A DNA stretch of 64,000 bases from Sphingobacterium hotanense (GCF_008274825.1 NZ_CP030848.1:1984001-2048000); one strand, 5' to 3'; counted from the stretch's first letter, positions 33,934 to 44,117 are shown. Made by a program: numbers and translations. Notes: generated from the sequence alone by a model not told the origin.

Positions 33934-36063
33934 TTAGCTGTCTTTTTTCTTGCTTAGATCGTAATCTATACGTACATGATAAATACTCTTCAGCATAGAC
34001 TTGAAAATCTTAGATACTTCGGTAATATCACGCATAGTAATATCCGCATTTGCAAACTGGCGCTGCATTAGCTTATGATCGATAATCTTGTCGACAAGGT
34101 TATTGATAGACTCTTCTGTAGGCTCTTTTAACGCGCGGGAAGAGGCTTCAACCGAGTCGGCCATCATCAATACTGCAGTCTCTTTGGAGAATGGTACTGG
34201 ACCAGGGTATTTGAATATGGACTCATCGATAACCTTATCTGGATTGTCTTTTACGGCTAGGTTGTAGAAGTAGTCAACTTTAGTCGTTCCGTGGTGCGTA
34301 CGGATAAAATCAATCACTACCTCCGGCATCTGATGCTTTCTCGCCATCTCGATCCCTTTCAGGACGTGCGAGATAATAATCTGTGCACTTTGTTCCGGCG
34401 TCAGCTCTTCATGTGGGTTATCATTCGTTTTCTGATTTTCGATAAAATAAAGCGGGTTGATCATCTTCCCGATATCATGATATAAAGCACCGGCACGAAC
34501 TAAAAGAGGGTTGCCACCGATCTTATAGATTGCTGCTTCAGCAAGGTTTGCCACCTGCAATGAGTGTTGAAAGGTGCCTGGAGCTTTCAGGGATAGCTCG
34601 CGCAATAAGCGGGAATTACTATTGGTTAATTCCATCAAAGTCAAATCAGACACGATGCCGAATAACTTCTCAAATGCATAGATCAGGGGATAGGCTAGAA
34701 GCGTTAATCCGACACTGACAGCAAACGGTAATATATCTTGCCAGTAAATGGTCGAGAAGGAGCCGTTACGCGTCAGCACTAATCCGATATAAGCAAGTAT
34801 ATAGGTCGCCAAGATAATCACACTGGACACGAGGAATTGCTCTCTTTTTACAAGCGTTTTAATGCTATAGATGGCCACCATTCCGGAGGTGAACTGCAGG
34901 AACACGAAGTCGAAACTGTTTGGTACAAATAGGCCGGCTACCAAAACCATCAGGATATGGATATTGAGGGCGATACGAGTATCGAACAACAATCTAAAGA
35001 TGATCGGCACACTACAATAAGGAATGTAGTATAGGCTCGGGATCTTCATCTTGATAGCCCAGCTCAGTACGCCTAGCATAACAAGGATAACAATGAAGAT
35101 AATGAATAGCAGACGATTGTTGTTGAAGATATCTCTACGGAAGTAGAATAGGAATACCATCAATAGGGTCATCGCTAAGGATATCAGGATAAAATGGCCA
35201 AACATTACGAGATTCTGCTCGCCGGATATTCGTGACTCATCCTCAAATACTTTGCGCAATGACTCCAGTTTTTGGTATGCTTCGTTATTGATGATCTTTC
35301 CTTGTTCGGCAATCAACTCATCTTTTTGAACCATACCCCGCGTCGTCGATATATTCGCTAGGGCATTCTGTTCGATTTTGTTGGTTTGGCTTTCATTAAA
35401 CACGAAGTTAATAGTGACATAACTCTTTAAAACTTCGGCAAACCAGGATTTATGTTCAATTAGGTTGTTCTTCTCTAAAGCTTCGCGCAGGTACTTATTT
35501 GCAGATTCTATAGTAAAACAATCGACGGTATTCTTTTGCTGAGCGACATTATCATGAACCAAGACGAAGTTGTACTGCATGGCTGTCGCATCATTCTTAA
35601 CCGAGTCATTTCCTTTGACTTGGAATCGGTTATTTAAGGAAATGATTCCGCGATTGTATATATAGTTGAGGAGAGCAGTGCCGACCTCTCTATACTTTGA
35701 AATATCGGTTCCGGAGGAGTCGAGCTGGCTAGACTGCCATTTCTCATTTAGATCGGTATTGAACTGATCGATCTGTTCCTTGCTAGCAACGTCGTTAAGA
35801 TTGTAGATAGGCTGTACCGTACGGAGAATATACTGTTTATCGCGGGCAAGTTCTTCCGGTGTCTTAAGGATGGCAAAGTTATAAGGGGAAGTGAGATTTT
35901 CGTGATTCCATGGTTTTCCCTTCTCGTATTCATATTGGAAACGGGGTTGTTTCGGTAGGAATATACAGATTAATATAATCGTAATTACTACCATCCCATA
36001 TTTCCATAGGGTTGAGTTTTGCTGCAATTTGTCTTTCGGGTAGTTAATCTTTAGTTTCGCCAC
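33934..36063 (-). CDS. 7TM-HD family membrane phosphohydrolase (PgpH-like)
   Basis: About 709 residues from GTG at 36063. A TTG start at 36090 would add nine residues, but a -7-like TACATTTG overlaps that codon, so the later start seems better. Order: N-terminal transmembrane helix (MVVITIILICIFL), large extracytoplasmic 7TMR-HDED domain (about 50-300), seven transmembrane helices (about 310-490), and a cytoplasmic HD domain (GALYHDIGKMINPLYFIENQ, HVLKGIEMARKH, FIRTHHGTTKVDYFY) with the metal-binding HD pair. PgpH homologues hydrolyse c-di-AMP; whether this species makes c-di-AMP is not shown here. It is divergent from rpe. Family assignment is strong, substrate less so. Confidence 0.92.
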   Translation of the reverse strand: MAKLKINYPKDKLQQNSTLWKYGMVVITIILICIFLPKQPRFQYEYEKGKPWNHENLTSPYNFAILKTPEELARDKQYILRTVQPIYNLNDVASKEQIDQFNTDLNEKWQSSQLDSSGTDISKYREVGTALLNYIYNRGIISLNNRFQVKGNDSVKNDATAMQYNFVLVHDNVAQQKNTVDCFTIESANKYLREALEKNNLIEHKSWFAEVLKSYVTINFVFNESQTNKIEQNALANISTTRGMVQKDELIAEQGKIINNEAYQKLESLRKVFEDESRISGEQNLVMFGHFILISLAMTLLMVFLFYFRRDIFNNNRLLFIIFIVILVMLGVLSWAIKMKIPSLYYIPYCSVPIIFRLLFDTRIALNIHILMVLVAGLFVPNSFDFVFLQFTSGMVAIYSIKTLVKREQFLVSSVIILATYILAYIGLVLTRNGSFSTIYWQDILPFAVSVGLTLLAYPLIYAFEKLFGIVSDLTLMELTNSNSRLLRELSLKAPGTFQHSLQVANLAEAAIYKIGGNPLLVRAGALYHDIGKMINPLYFIENQKTNDNPHEELTPEQSAQIIISHVLKGIEMARKHQMPEVVIDFIRTHHGTTKVDYFYNLAVKDNPDKVIDESIFKYPGPVPFSKETAVLMMADSVEASSRALKEPTEESINNLVDKIIDHKLMQRQFANADITMRDITEVSKIFKSMLKSIYHVRIDYDLSKKKDS

Positions 36064-36166
36064 GTTCTTATAGTCTTCCTTATCAAACAAATGTAATTAT
36101 TTTCGTGCAAATGCCCCTTATTTCTGAAAAGTATGGGGATGTTCGTCATTAGCGATTATTACTTGC

Positions 36167-36174
36167 TATCTTTG
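36167..36174 (+). promoter_or_regulatory. Putative rpe -7 element (TATCTTTG)
   Basis: Exact TAnnTTTG match 15 bp upstream of the ATG at 36190. It lies downstream of an earlier in-frame ATG (36133) and therefore supports the later start for rpe. The -33 partner is weak (TTCG at about 21-bp spacing). Confidence 0.5.
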
Positions 36175-36189
36175 CAAAAAAATTATGAC

Positions 36190-36870
36190 ATGTCTGCAAA
36201 ACAACATTTAATCGCCCCATCAATTCTAGCGGCTGACTTTGCTAAACTTTATGATGATATCCAAATGGTAAACAACAGCGAAGCTGATTGGTTCCACATT
36301 GATATTATGGATGGTGTATTTGTTCCTAACATCTCTTTTGGCTTTCCGGTAATGCAAGCAATTGCTAAGCATGCAAAGAAACCTATGGATGTTCACTTGA
36401 TGATTGTTGACCCGGATCGCTATTTGAAAGCATGTAAAGATAATGGTGCAGCGATAATTACGGTACATTATGAAGCTTGTACGCATTTACACCGTACGCT
36501 AGCAGCTATAAAAGAATTGGGATGTAAAGCGGGCGTTGCTTTAAATCCGCATACACCGGTTTCCTTATTAAAGGATGTTATTCAGGATATCGATTTAGTT
36601 TGTCTGATGTCGGTTAACCCAGGTTTTGGTGGTCAGAAATTTATTGAGCGCACTTACTCCAAGATTAAAGAACTTCGCGCTTTAGCTTTGCAAGAAGGTA
36701 CAGACTTGATTATCGAGATCGACGGGGGAGTAGGAACAGGAAATGCAGGTAAATTATTAGCAGCAGGTGCTGATGTTTTGGTAGCCGGAAGTTTCGTTTT
36801 TAATTCTGAGAATCCTCTTCAAACGGTGAAGGAATTAAAGGAAGTAGACCCTACAATTCAGCTGGTTTAA
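36190..36870 (+). CDS. rpe: Ribulose-phosphate 3-epimerase
   Basis: 226 residues from the ATG at 36190. The in-frame ATG at 36133 would add 19 residues that lie across the -7 box and do not resemble the family. Rpe interconverts ribulose 5-phosphate and xylulose 5-phosphate in the pentose phosphate pathway. It is a TIM barrel with metal ligands in ADWFHIDIMDGVFVPNISFG (His, Asp) and PMDVHLMI (His), then CLMSVNPGFGGQKF and the second catalytic Asp in IEIDGGVG. The phosphate-binding loop AGADVLVAGSFVF is at the end. It appears to be a single-gene unit. Confidence 0.96.
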   Translation: MSAKQHLIAPSILAADFAKLYDDIQMVNNSEADWFHIDIMDGVFVPNISFGFPVMQAIAKHAKKPMDVHLMIVDPDRYLKACKDNGAAIITVHYEACTHLHRTLAAIKELGCKAGVALNPHTPVSLLKDVIQDIDLVCLMSVNPGFGGQKFIERTYSKIKELRALALQEGTDLIIEIDGGVGTGNAGKLLAAGADVLVAGSFVFNSENPLQTVKELKEVDPTIQLV

Positions 36871-37019
36871 CACTTGTTTAGAATATTTCCAAATTGCAGC
36901 AAGGTGGCACAAATGCAACTTTAACTTGGTTTTTTTTGTATTTTTGTTCTTGTTGGCGTAAGTAAATATTTATTCCAATAGAATTAGTTAAAAGTAAATC
37001 ATATTTAAACAAATAATAC

Positions 37020-39287
37020 ATGGCTTTTGATATAGACATGATCAAAAAAGTTTATTCACAGTATGATGAGCGTATTAATGCAGCTCGTCAGGTCGTGAAT
37101 AAGCCTTTGACATTAGCAGAGAAAATTTTGTATGCGCACCTTTGGGATGGTACCGCTACGGAAGCTTACGAGAGAGGTAAGTCTTATGTTGATTTCGCAC
37201 CGGATCGCGTTGCGATGCAGGATGCTACGGCACAGATGGCTTTATTGCAATTTATGCAAGCAGGTCGTCCGAAGGCTGCAGTTCCATCAACAGTTCACTG
37301 TGACCACTTGATTCAAGCTCGTGATGGTGCAGACCAGGATTTAACACGTGCGAAGCAAGAAAGTTCAGAAGTGTTCAACTTCTTAAGTTCTGTATCTAAT
37401 AAATATGGTATTGGTTTCTGGAAACCAGGAGCAGGTATTATTCACCAAGTAGTGTTGGAGAACTATGCTTTCCCAGGTGGTATGATGATCGGTACGGACT
37501 CACACACAGTAAACGCAGGTGGCTTAGGAATGGTTGCTATCGGTGTTGGTGGTGCTGATGCTTGTGATGTAATGGCAGGTTTACCATGGGAGCTTAAATT
37601 CCCTAAATTAATCGGTGTTAAATTAACAGGTAAATTATCAGGATGGGCAGCTCCTAAAGATGTAATCTTGAAAGTTGCTGGTATCTTAACTGTAAAAGGT
37701 GGTACTGGTGCTATCGTTGAATACTTCGGCGAAGGTGCTGAATCATTATCATGTACTGGTAAAGGTACAATCTGTAACATGGGTGCTGAAATTGGTGCAA
37801 CGACATCAACTTTCGGATATGATGCTTCTATGGAGCGTTACTTACGTGCGACAGACCGTGAAGAAGTTGCTGATGCAGCAAATGCTATCAAACACCATTT
37901 AACAGCTGATGCGGAAGTATATGCTAACCCTGAGCAATACTTCGATCAATTAATTGAAATTAACCTTTCTGAGTTAGAGCCATCGTTGAATGGTCCTTTC
38001 ACTCCAGATTTATATACTCCAATCTCTCGTATGCGTGAGGAAGCTGGTAAAAACGGCTGGCCTACAAAAGTAGAGTGGGGATTAATCGGGTCTTGTACTA
38101 ACTCTTCTTACGAAGACCTTTCGCGTGCTGCTTCTATTGCGAAACAAGCGATCGAAAAAGGATTAGTAACGAAAGCAGAATTTGGTATCAACCCAGGTTC
38201 TGAGCAAGTACGCTTCACTGCAGATCGCGATGGTTTATTGAAAACTTTCGAAGATCTAAACGCAACGATCTTTACTAATGCATGTGGTCCATGTATCGGT
38301 ATGTGGGATCGTGCTGGTGCAGACAAGCAAGAGAAAAACACGATTGTACACTCGTTCAACCGTAACTTCGCAAAACGCGCTGACGGTAACCCGAATACAT
38401 TTGCATTTGTAACTTCTCCTGAAATGGTAGCAGCTATCGCTATCTCAGGTGACTTAGGATTTAACCCGGTTACAGATACATTAACAAACAAAAACGGAGA
38501 GCAAGTAAAATTAGATCCTCCTACTGGTGATGAATTACCAGAAAAAGGATTCGCAGTCGATGATCCAGGATATCAAGCTCCAGCTGAAGATGGTTCATCG
38601 GTTACTGTTGATGTTTCTCCAACTTCAGATCGTTTGCAGTTGTTAGAGCCATTCGCAGCATGGGAAGGTACGGATCTTAAAGGCTTGAAATTATTGATCA
38701 AAGCTAAAGGTAAATGTACAACTGACCACATTTCTATGGCAGGTCCTTGGTTGAAATACCGTGGTCACCTAGATAATATCTCTAACAACATGTTAATCGG
38801 TGCAGTAAACTACTTCAACGATAAAACAGATAACGTTAAGAACCAGTTAACAGGCGAGTATGGTGCAGTTCCTGCAACCCAACGTGCTTATAAGGCTGCT
38901 AATATCGGATCTATTGTTGTTGGTGATGAAAACTATGGTGAAGGTTCTTCTCGTGAGCACGCGGCAATGGAGCCTCGTCACTTAGGCGTTCGCGCGGTAT
39001 TAGTGAAATCATTTGCTCGTATCCACGAAACGAACTTGAAGAAACAAGGTATGTTAGGATTAACATTCGCAAACAAAGAAGATTACGATAAAATCCAAGA
39101 AGATGATATCATTGATATCAATGGATTAACTGAGTTTGCTCCGAATAAACCATTAACGTTGGTATTGCACCATGCTGATGGTACATCGGAAGAAATCTTA
39201 GCAAACCATACTTACAACGAACAACAAATCGGTTGGTTTAAAGCTGGTGGTGCATTGAATATTATTCGTGCAAACCAAGCTAAATAA
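37020..39287 (+). CDS. acn: Aconitate hydratase (mitochondrial-type)
   Basis: 755 residues. Aconitase isomerises citrate to isocitrate in the TCA cycle with a [4Fe-4S] cluster. The cluster cysteines are in [14 protein letters not shown] and [12 protein letters not shown]. Other signatures are [21 protein letters not shown] and, in the C-terminal swivel domain, [22 protein letters not shown]. The length and sequence style match the eukaryotic mitochondrial-type (AcnA-like) enzymes common in Bacteroidota, not AcnB. Codon use is strongly biased toward a small set of codons, as in highly expressed genes. A TATTTTTG -7-like box lies at 36939-36946 and a strong terminator follows. Confidence 0.96.
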   Translation: MAFDIDMIKKVYSQYDERINAARQVVNKPLTLAEKILYAHLWDGTATEAYERGKSYVDFAPDRVAMQDATAQMALLQFMQAGRPKAAVPSTVHCDHLIQARDGADQDLTRAKQESSEVFNFLSSVSNKYGIGFWKPGAGIIHQVVLENYAFPGGMMIGTDSHTVNAGGLGMVAIGVGGADACDVMAGLPWELKFPKLIGVKLTGKLSGWAAPKDVILKVAGILTVKGGTGAIVEYFGEGAESLSCTGKGTICNMGAEIGATTSTFGYDASMERYLRATDREEVADAANAIKHHLTADAEVYANPEQYFDQLIEINLSELEPSLNGPFTPDLYTPISRMREEAGKNGWPTKVEWGLIGSCTNSSYEDLSRAASIAKQAIEKGLVTKAEFGINPGSEQVRFTADRDGLLKTFEDLNATIFTNACGPCIGMWDRAGADKQEKNTIVHSFNRNFAKRADGNPNTFAFVTSPEMVAAIAISGDLGFNPVTDTLTNKNGEQVKLDPPTGDELPEKGFAVDDPGYQAPAEDGSSVTVDVSPTSDRLQLLEPFAAWEGTDLKGLKLLIKAKGKCTTDHISMAGPWLKYRGHLDNISNNMLIGAVNYFNDKTDNVKNQLTGEYGAVPATQRAYKAANIGSIVVGDENYGEGSSREHAAMEPRHLGVRAVLVKSFARIHETNLKKQGMLGLTFANKEDYDKIQEDDIIDINGLTEFAPNKPLTLVLHHADGTSEEILANHTYNEQQIGWFKAGGALNIIRANQAK

Positions 39288-39328
39288 TAGCCCAACAGTT
39301 TAAATCTTAGCAATAAGATGAAAATATT

Positions 39329-39357
39329 AAAGCCGCTCATTTCCGAGCGGCTTTTTC
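39329..39357 (+). terminator. Terminator after aconitase
   Basis: Stem AGCCGCTC / GAGCGGCT with a 6-nt loop and a run of T, 44 bp past the stop codon. Confidence 0.85.
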
Positions 39358-39446
39358 TATTTAGTAGTTTTCCGAAGTGAGCTTAGCTAATCCAATAGCT
39401 TAGCAGTGATGAAGCATATCATTGTTCTTTTCTATTCATATTTCGG

Positions 39447-39454
39447 TAGCTTTG
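39447..39454 (+). promoter_or_regulatory. Putative -7 element (TAGCTTTG) for the M14 peptidase gene
   Basis: Exact TAnnTTTG match 38 bp upstream of the start codon, with ATTG 22 bp further upstream as a weak -33. Confidence 0.4.
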
Positions 39455-39491
39455 TCGGAGGATTCTAATCCCTATTACATTTCGCAAAACC

Positions 39492-41219
39492 ATGAAAGCA
39501 ATTACTACGATACTGAGCATTATTTCTATACTTACTCTAAATGATGTATCCGGTCAACAAATTCCCTTTGAAAAAGATCCTGAACGTAATACGACCGTCA
39601 CGTATGAGGAACTTCGGAGTTATTATCAAGATCTTCTCAAGGATGAGAAGCAAGCGAAGATTATGGATTTAGGAAAGACCGATGTAGGGAAGCCGCTTCA
39701 GCTGATCGTCCTATCGAAGGATGGCGATTTCGATCCGCAAAGCATTAAGGCGAAAGGTAAGGCCGTACTTTTTATGAATAATGGAATACATCCCGGCGAA
39801 CCGGAAGGCATTGACGCGAGTATGATGTTCGTAAGGGATTTGCTAACGCAAAACAAGCTCTCCTCGGATGTCGTTATCTGTCTGATACCGGTTTATAATA
39901 TTGCTGGGATGCTCAATAGGGGAACAACGAGAGCGAATCAGAACGGTCCGAACGCCTACGGTTTTCGCGGTAGTAGTCAGAATTACGATTTAAATAGAGA
40001 TTTCATTAAGGCTGATACCAGGAATGCGATGCTGTTTAATGAGGTATTCAGTACTTGGGATCCTGATGTATTCTTCGATACGCATACTAGCAACGGCGCC
40101 GACTATCAGCACATTATGACCCTGATTGCGACACATCCAGATAAGTTACATCCCAAGCTAAGCAGCTACATGAAAGAGCGCTTTACAAAGCCGCTATATC
40201 GTGAGATGGACAAGAAAGGATATCCCATGGTTCCCTATGTTGACTCGAAAGGCGAGACTCCCCAATCCGGACTGGTATCATTTCTTGACGGTCCGCGTTA
40301 TTCAACCGGCTATGCAGCATTACATCATACTATTGGCTATATGCCCGAAACACATATGTGGAAACCCTATAAGGATCGTGTAGAATCAACTTACGCATTG
40401 ATGGAGATCTTGCATGAAAACCTAAAGAGAGAGGCAAAGCATATCGTAAAACTTCGACAGGAAATAAAGGAGGAACTAGTACATCAAAAGCAATTTGTAA
40501 ATCGTTGGGAACTGGATACTACAAAGGTAGAGCAGATTCCCTTCTTGGGATTTCAAAGCGGACACCAGACTAGCAGGGTTAGCGGGCAGCAGCGCTTGTA
40601 TTACGATCGTAAGAAGCCGTATAGTCAGAATATTCCACATTATTATAGATATCAGGAGACATTGAGGATTGATAAGCCCAAAGCGTATATCGTTCCGCAG
40701 GCCTATGAAAAGGTAATTCAATTATTGAAAGCTAATAGAGTCGATATGCAGCAATTGAAGCGGGATACGATCATAGATGCCGAAATGTATTATATATCCG
40801 ATTATAGAACATCTAATAGGCCCTATGAGGGACATTACCCCCATACTGATGTTGAGTTGGAAGTTGTAAAAAGAAAACAAGCGTATTTTGAAGGAGATTG
40901 GGTCATTCCGACCAATCAGCAAGCCATTCGTTATATCATCGAAACTTTAGAGCCGCAGGCTACAGACTCTTTCTTCAACTGGAACTTTTTTGATGCTGTT
41001 CTTTCTCAGAAGGAGTATTTCTCGGCGTATATCTTCGAGGATTATGCTGCGGAGATGCTTGAAAAAGATAAGGATTTGAAGAAATCCTTTGAGGAGGCGA
41101 AGATTAACGACGAGAAGCTACGGACAAGTGGGACAGCCCAATTGCAATGGCTTTATCAGCGTAGTCCATTTTACGAAAAAACCTTTAAACTGTATCCCAT
41201 AGCAAGACTTGTGAACTAA
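39492..41219 (+). CDS. Secreted M14-family zinc carboxypeptidase-like protein
   Basis: 575 residues with a signal peptide (ITTILSIISILTLNDVSGQ). The M14 zinc site is readable: His and Glu in NNGIHPGEPEGIDASM (HPGE) and His in FFDTHTSNGADYQH. A substrate-binding Arg-like segment is in SSQNYDLNRDFIKADT. The C-terminal 230 residues, beyond the peptidase fold, are beta-rich and typical of the larger Bacteroidota M14 proteins. It is predicted to be a periplasmic or secreted carboxypeptidase. The catalytic Glu near the C-terminal end of the domain could be in MPETHMW. The target is unknown. Confidence 0.88.
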   Translation: MKAITTILSIISILTLNDVSGQQIPFEKDPERNTTVTYEELRSYYQDLLKDEKQAKIMDLGKTDVGKPLQLIVLSKDGDFDPQSIKAKGKAVLFMNNGIHPGEPEGIDASMMFVRDLLTQNKLSSDVVICLIPVYNIAGMLNRGTTRANQNGPNAYGFRGSSQNYDLNRDFIKADTRNAMLFNEVFSTWDPDVFFDTHTSNGADYQHIMTLIATHPDKLHPKLSSYMKERFTKPLYREMDKKGYPMVPYVDSKGETPQSGLVSFLDGPRYSTGYAALHHTIGYMPETHMWKPYKDRVESTYALMEILHENLKREAKHIVKLRQEIKEELVHQKQFVNRWELDTTKVEQIPFLGFQSGHQTSRVSGQQRLYYDRKKPYSQNIPHYYRYQETLRIDKPKAYIVPQAYEKVIQLLKANRVDMQQLKRDTIIDAEMYYISDYRTSNRPYEGHYPHTDVELEVVKRKQAYFEGDWVIPTNQQAIRYIIETLEPQATDSFFNWNFFDAVLSQKEYFSAYIFEDYAAEMLEKDKDLKKSFEEAKINDEKLRTSGTAQLQWLYQRSPFYEKTFKLYPIARLVN

Positions 41220-41292
41220 TATTTTTCTGCTGACATACCCTTGTCAAATCTGCTACTAATTTTGGCTATATCATTAATCAACATTTAAAGAG

Positions 41293-41766
41293 ATGAGCAC
41301 GAAAGAAATTATTAGCAGAGACGAGTTTTTGAATCATTGGCAAGGACATCGTACATTGACAAGGAAGACAATCGAAGCATTTCCCGAAGCGGAGATATTT
41401 AAGTTCTCAATTGGCGGCATGCGCGTATTCGGTGATTTAATCAAAGAATTACTGAGCATCGCTGCGCCAGGATTGGATGGAATTGTCCATAAGAAAATCG
41501 AGGGCTATTCTCACGAGTTGCCGGAACTAAAAACGAAGAGCGATCTTCTCAACGAATGGGATCAACAGACCTCGCAGATTAACGAGCTTTTTAAGCAGAT
41601 TCCCGATGAGCAGTTTCACGAATCCTTTAACCTATTCGGCGAATATGAATTTCCGGTTTATCAGAATCTATTGTATTTCGTAGACAATGAAATACATCAT
41701 CGCGCGCAGGGCTTTGTGTACTTGCGTGCATTAGGCATCGAACCGCCATTTTTCTGGGATAGATAA
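41293..41766 (+). CDS. DinB-family protein
   Basis: 157 residues forming a four-helix bundle of the DinB/YfiT metal-binding superfamily. The likely metal histidines are in FLNHWQGHRTLTRKTIEAF and the C-terminal DNEIHHRAQGFVYLRALG, the latter being the typical HxxH-type element. Members include thiol transferases, but the substrate here is unknown. A TAATTTTG -7-like box lies at 41257-41264, 28 bp upstream. A bidirectional terminator follows. Confidence 0.85.
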   Translation: MSTKEIISRDEFLNHWQGHRTLTRKTIEAFPEAEIFKFSIGGMRVFGDLIKELLSIAAPGLDGIVHKKIEGYSHELPELKTKSDLLNEWDQQTSQINELFKQIPDEQFHESFNLFGEYEFPVYQNLLYFVDNEIHHRAQGFVYLRALGIEPPFFWDR

Positions 41767-41776
41767 TCAATAACAT

Positions 41777-41812
41777 AAAAGAGGGCCAAGCATTTTTGCT
41801 TGGCCCTCTTTG
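41777..41812. terminator. Bidirectional terminator between DinB and NTF2-like genes
   Basis: Near-perfect 15-bp stem (AAAGAGGGCCAAGCA with TGCTTGGCCCTCTTT) flanked by A and T runs, between convergent genes. Confidence 0.9.
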
Positions 41813-41830
41813 TGTTGCTATTGGAGATTA

Positions 41831-42277
41831 TTATTTCTGATAAACAGAGTTTACTTCGTTGATTTTCCATCCATCTTGGTCCATGTTGATCGAAACGTAG
41901 TCGATTCTTTTAAAGTTTCCGAAGTCTAAGGTAACACGGGCTAAACTATAGTTTCTATTTTTCTCAACCAGCTCATAACTCACTTCGCAATCATATTGAA
42001 CCCCTTTATTTTTCTTTAAGAAGCTGATATAATCTTCTTTTCCAGATACTTTTTGCGATTTTCCAGCATTGAACTTTTGTTTGAAATTGTTGTCGAATAG
42101 ATCGTTGATGTAAAGTGTGTTTCCATTTACTGTTGCGTTGATATATTCATCAACTACATTCTCAACTACGGCTTTGTTTAAGGTCTTCTTTTCCTCCTTA
42201 ATAGGGTTTGCAAATACGTTTACTGATGAAACGAATAATAATGCTGCAATTGCGAAAGTTTTAGTTAGAGTTTTCAT
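41831..42277 (-). CDS. Secreted NTF2-like (lumazine-binding-type) protein
   Basis: 148 residues with a signal peptide (IAALLFVSSVNVFA). The mature part has an N-terminal helix (VENVVDEYINATVNG) and curved sheet pattern (LYINDLFDNNFKQKFN, SLARVTLDFGNFKRIDYVSIN, DGWKINEVNSVYQ) typical of nuclear transport factor 2-like proteins that Bacteroidota annotate as putative lumazine-binding. No catalytic residues can be assigned. Its transcription probably starts from a TACCTTTG box at 42333-42340. Confidence 0.75.
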   Translation of the reverse strand: MKTLTKTFAIAALLFVSSVNVFANPIKEEKKTLNKAVVENVVDEYINATVNGNTLYINDLFDNNFKQKFNAGKSQKVSGKEDYISFLKKNKGVQYDCEVSYELVEKNRNYSLARVTLDFGNFKRIDYVSINMDQDGWKINEVNSVYQK

Positions 42278-42332
42278 GTCTTTTATTTTTTAATGTTTAA
42301 TTGTTCTGTTTATTATTTCTTATTTGATACTC

Positions 42333-42340
42333 CAAAGGTA
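42333..42340 (-). promoter_or_regulatory. Putative -7 element (TACCTTTG) for the NTF2-like gene
   Basis: Exact TAnnTTTG match on the minus strand, 56 bp upstream of the ATG. No TTTG is found at the expected -33 position. Confidence 0.4.
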
Positions 42341-42458
42341 GGGTAAGGATGGATGCAGCCCTAGGTAGATTAGGCTGATGTGCAAGAAAATTCGGTGAAA
42401 GTCGGGGAGGGTTCGGTAAAAATATGCGGAGAATATTTACCGAGTGTTAAATTCAAAA

Positions 42459-42491
42459 GAAAAAGCCTTCACTACAGATAGGAAGGCTTTT
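42459..42491 (-). terminator. Terminator after the HxlR regulator gene
   Basis: Stem AAAAGCCTTC / GAAGGCTTTT around an 11-nt loop with a T-rich tail on the minus strand, 25 bp past the stop codon. Confidence 0.8.
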
Positions 42492-42515
42492 AAATGTAAA
42501 TTCTACTGATTCGTG

Positions 42516-42881
42516 TTATTGACCAGAGGTTAGCAACTTGATTCGATGCGTTTTTCCCCAGTCTACCAATTGCTGGATTAGGTCGCCTGCAGAACGTCCG
42601 TATTCAGTTATGGTATAACGAACGGTAATAGGCTTTGTGTTTTGTTGTTCACGATGAACCAGATGGTTTTCTTCTAGATCTTTTAATTCTTTAGTGAGCA
42701 TTTTTGCAGAAATCCCAGTAATTTCTCTTTGCATCTTTTTGAAAGTGTTAATCTGATCATCACGAGTAATTAAATAATGGAGGATAAGCAACTTCCATTT
42801 TCCACCTAGCACTTCCAACGTGTCGCGCATAGCGAGCAAATTGAGACTACATTCTGGTGGGTCGTTTTTTAATGTTTTCAT
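42516..42881 (-). CDS. HxlR-family transcriptional regulator
   Basis: 121 residues, typical HxlR winged-helix protein. CSLNLLAMRDTLEVLGGKWKLLILHYL is the family N-terminus, with the Cys that in some members senses thiol-reactive or electrophilic compounds. The helix-turn-helix is around ITGISAKMLTKELKDLEENHLVHRE and the wing around RYTITEYGRSAGDLIQQLVDWG. No divergent target gene is close; the next plus-strand gene (lipoprotein) is 301 bp away. A -7-like TAGTTTTG lies at 42936-42943. Confidence 0.93.
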   Translation of the reverse strand: MKTLKNDPPECSLNLLAMRDTLEVLGGKWKLLILHYLITRDDQINTFKKMQREITGISAKMLTKELKDLEENHLVHREQQNTKPITVRYTITEYGRSAGDLIQQLVDWGKTHRIKLLTSGQ

Positions 42882-43182
42882 ACTAATGTGTTCGGGGGCT
42901 AATTAATGTATTAATAGTGTAATGTTAAAGCACATCAAAACTAAGTAATTTATTTATTAACGAAAATAAATTCAAAAAAATTTCGTCAGTTTTCACACAA
43001 TTTAGCATAGATTAATATTTGTGGTTTTCTGTGTTCCCTTGTTAAGACAGGTAGATAGTGCTTGTAATATCCAATATCATAGTGGATTAGCGGTTTATTG
43101 TCGTATTAAAATGACAATTACTGAATTACCACTTTTGAATAGTGGCAATAAAACATACATTTAAAGTATAAAATATAATACT
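42882..43182. other. Divergent intergenic region, HxlR regulator to small lipoprotein
   Basis: 301 bp, A+T-rich, no coding frame. It holds the TAGTTTTG box for hxlR (42943-42936 on the minus strand). No operator palindrome stood out. Confidence 0.5.
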
Positions 43183-43623
43183 ATGAAAAAACTTGGACTC
43201 CTTTTGCTGATAAGTGTATTTTTTATCGCATGCAGTGAAAACGACGTTAAACCACCTAAACTAAAAGATCAAATTGCTGCAGATTTGCAAAATACTGTTT
43301 GGACGCCCCATCGCGTTGAAATTATAGAGGGTGACGATGTCGAAGGTACTGTTGTTGATAAAGGGCTGGCTGAAATAAAGTCCGTTCGTTTTATCGACGA
43401 TGTTTTAGAATGCACGGGTAAGGATGGCGTTACGAACCGCTTGGGGTATGATGTTTCGAATGCCAATAAAGTAGATGAAATTCCAGATATCATAACGCTG
43501 AACGTTAAATCTTCATATCCTTTCTTTTACATTTTTATAGACAAGAATTATTCAAGCCTTGAACTGCAGGTGAAAGCTGATAAAAATTCGAATTTTCATC
43601 AGAAAGCATTTTACTCTAAATAA
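43183..43623 (+). CDS. Small lipoprotein of unknown function
   Basis: 146 residues with a lipoprotein signal (LLLLISVFFIAC, Cys17) followed by SENDV. The mature part is a compact beta-rich domain of about 125 residues with LQNTVWTPHRVEIIEGDDVEG and SVRFIDDVLECTGKDG, a style like lipocalin-type small envelope proteins. I do not recognise the family. The gene stands alone with its own terminator. Confidence 0.75.
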   Translation: MKKLGLLLLISVFFIACSENDVKPPKLKDQIAADLQNTVWTPHRVEIIEGDDVEGTVVDKGLAEIKSVRFIDDVLECTGKDGVTNRLGYDVSNANKVDEIPDIITLNVKSSYPFFYIFIDKNYSSLELQVKADKNSNFHQKAFYSK

Positions 43624-43656
43624 AACTGAATTTTTATTTATTAAGTTTCTAAATAT

Positions 43657-43685
43657 AAAAAGCAGACATAATTTGTCTGCTTTTT
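43657..43685 (+). terminator. Terminator after the small lipoprotein gene
   Basis: Stem AGCAGACA / TGTCTGCT (extended by A and T runs), 5-nt loop, 35 bp past the stop codon. Confidence 0.85.
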
Positions 43686-43778
43686 CACTTCCCAATTAAA
43701 CTTATTCTTTTTAAAGTCCTTTGCGACATTTTTTACACGCGCTTTATACATTTATTCGATATCTAACGTTTATAATTA

Positions 43779-44042
43779 ATGGAAAAGCATTTAGATATGA
43801 TAAACAATCAAACCTTAAGCAATGAGCGTATTTTACAGGGATTACGTTTGTTGAATGAAAAACACAAAGCATACCTGGAGGATGAAGGGAAATGGTTAGA
43901 TGGTGGCTTCGAAACTTTGGTAACCATTGATGCTAACCATGCTGACCCAGATTTATCGACTTTAATGGTGAAAAAGGAAATATACATGATGTTGCCTAAT
44001 GATATTCGCGACGATGTGCAACGTGTGATCGATGTTGAATAG
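43779..44042 (+). CDS. Small hypothetical protein
   Basis: 87 residues, no signal peptide or membrane segment. The sequence is helical and rich in charged residues (NERILQGLRLLNEKHKAYLEDEGKWLDGGFETLVTI). A second in-frame ATG six codons on is an alternative start. No family is recognised. It is followed by a strong terminator, which supports it being a real gene. Confidence 0.6.
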   Translation: MEKHLDMINNQTLSNERILQGLRLLNEKHKAYLEDEGKWLDGGFETLVTIDANHADPDLSTLMVKKEIYMMLPNDIRDDVQRVIDVE

Positions 44043-44117
44043 GCGATAATTCCACAACATCAACAAATCAAGAACAGATCAGGATAGTTGAATTGTGGGA
44101 TGATCATCATTAAATAT

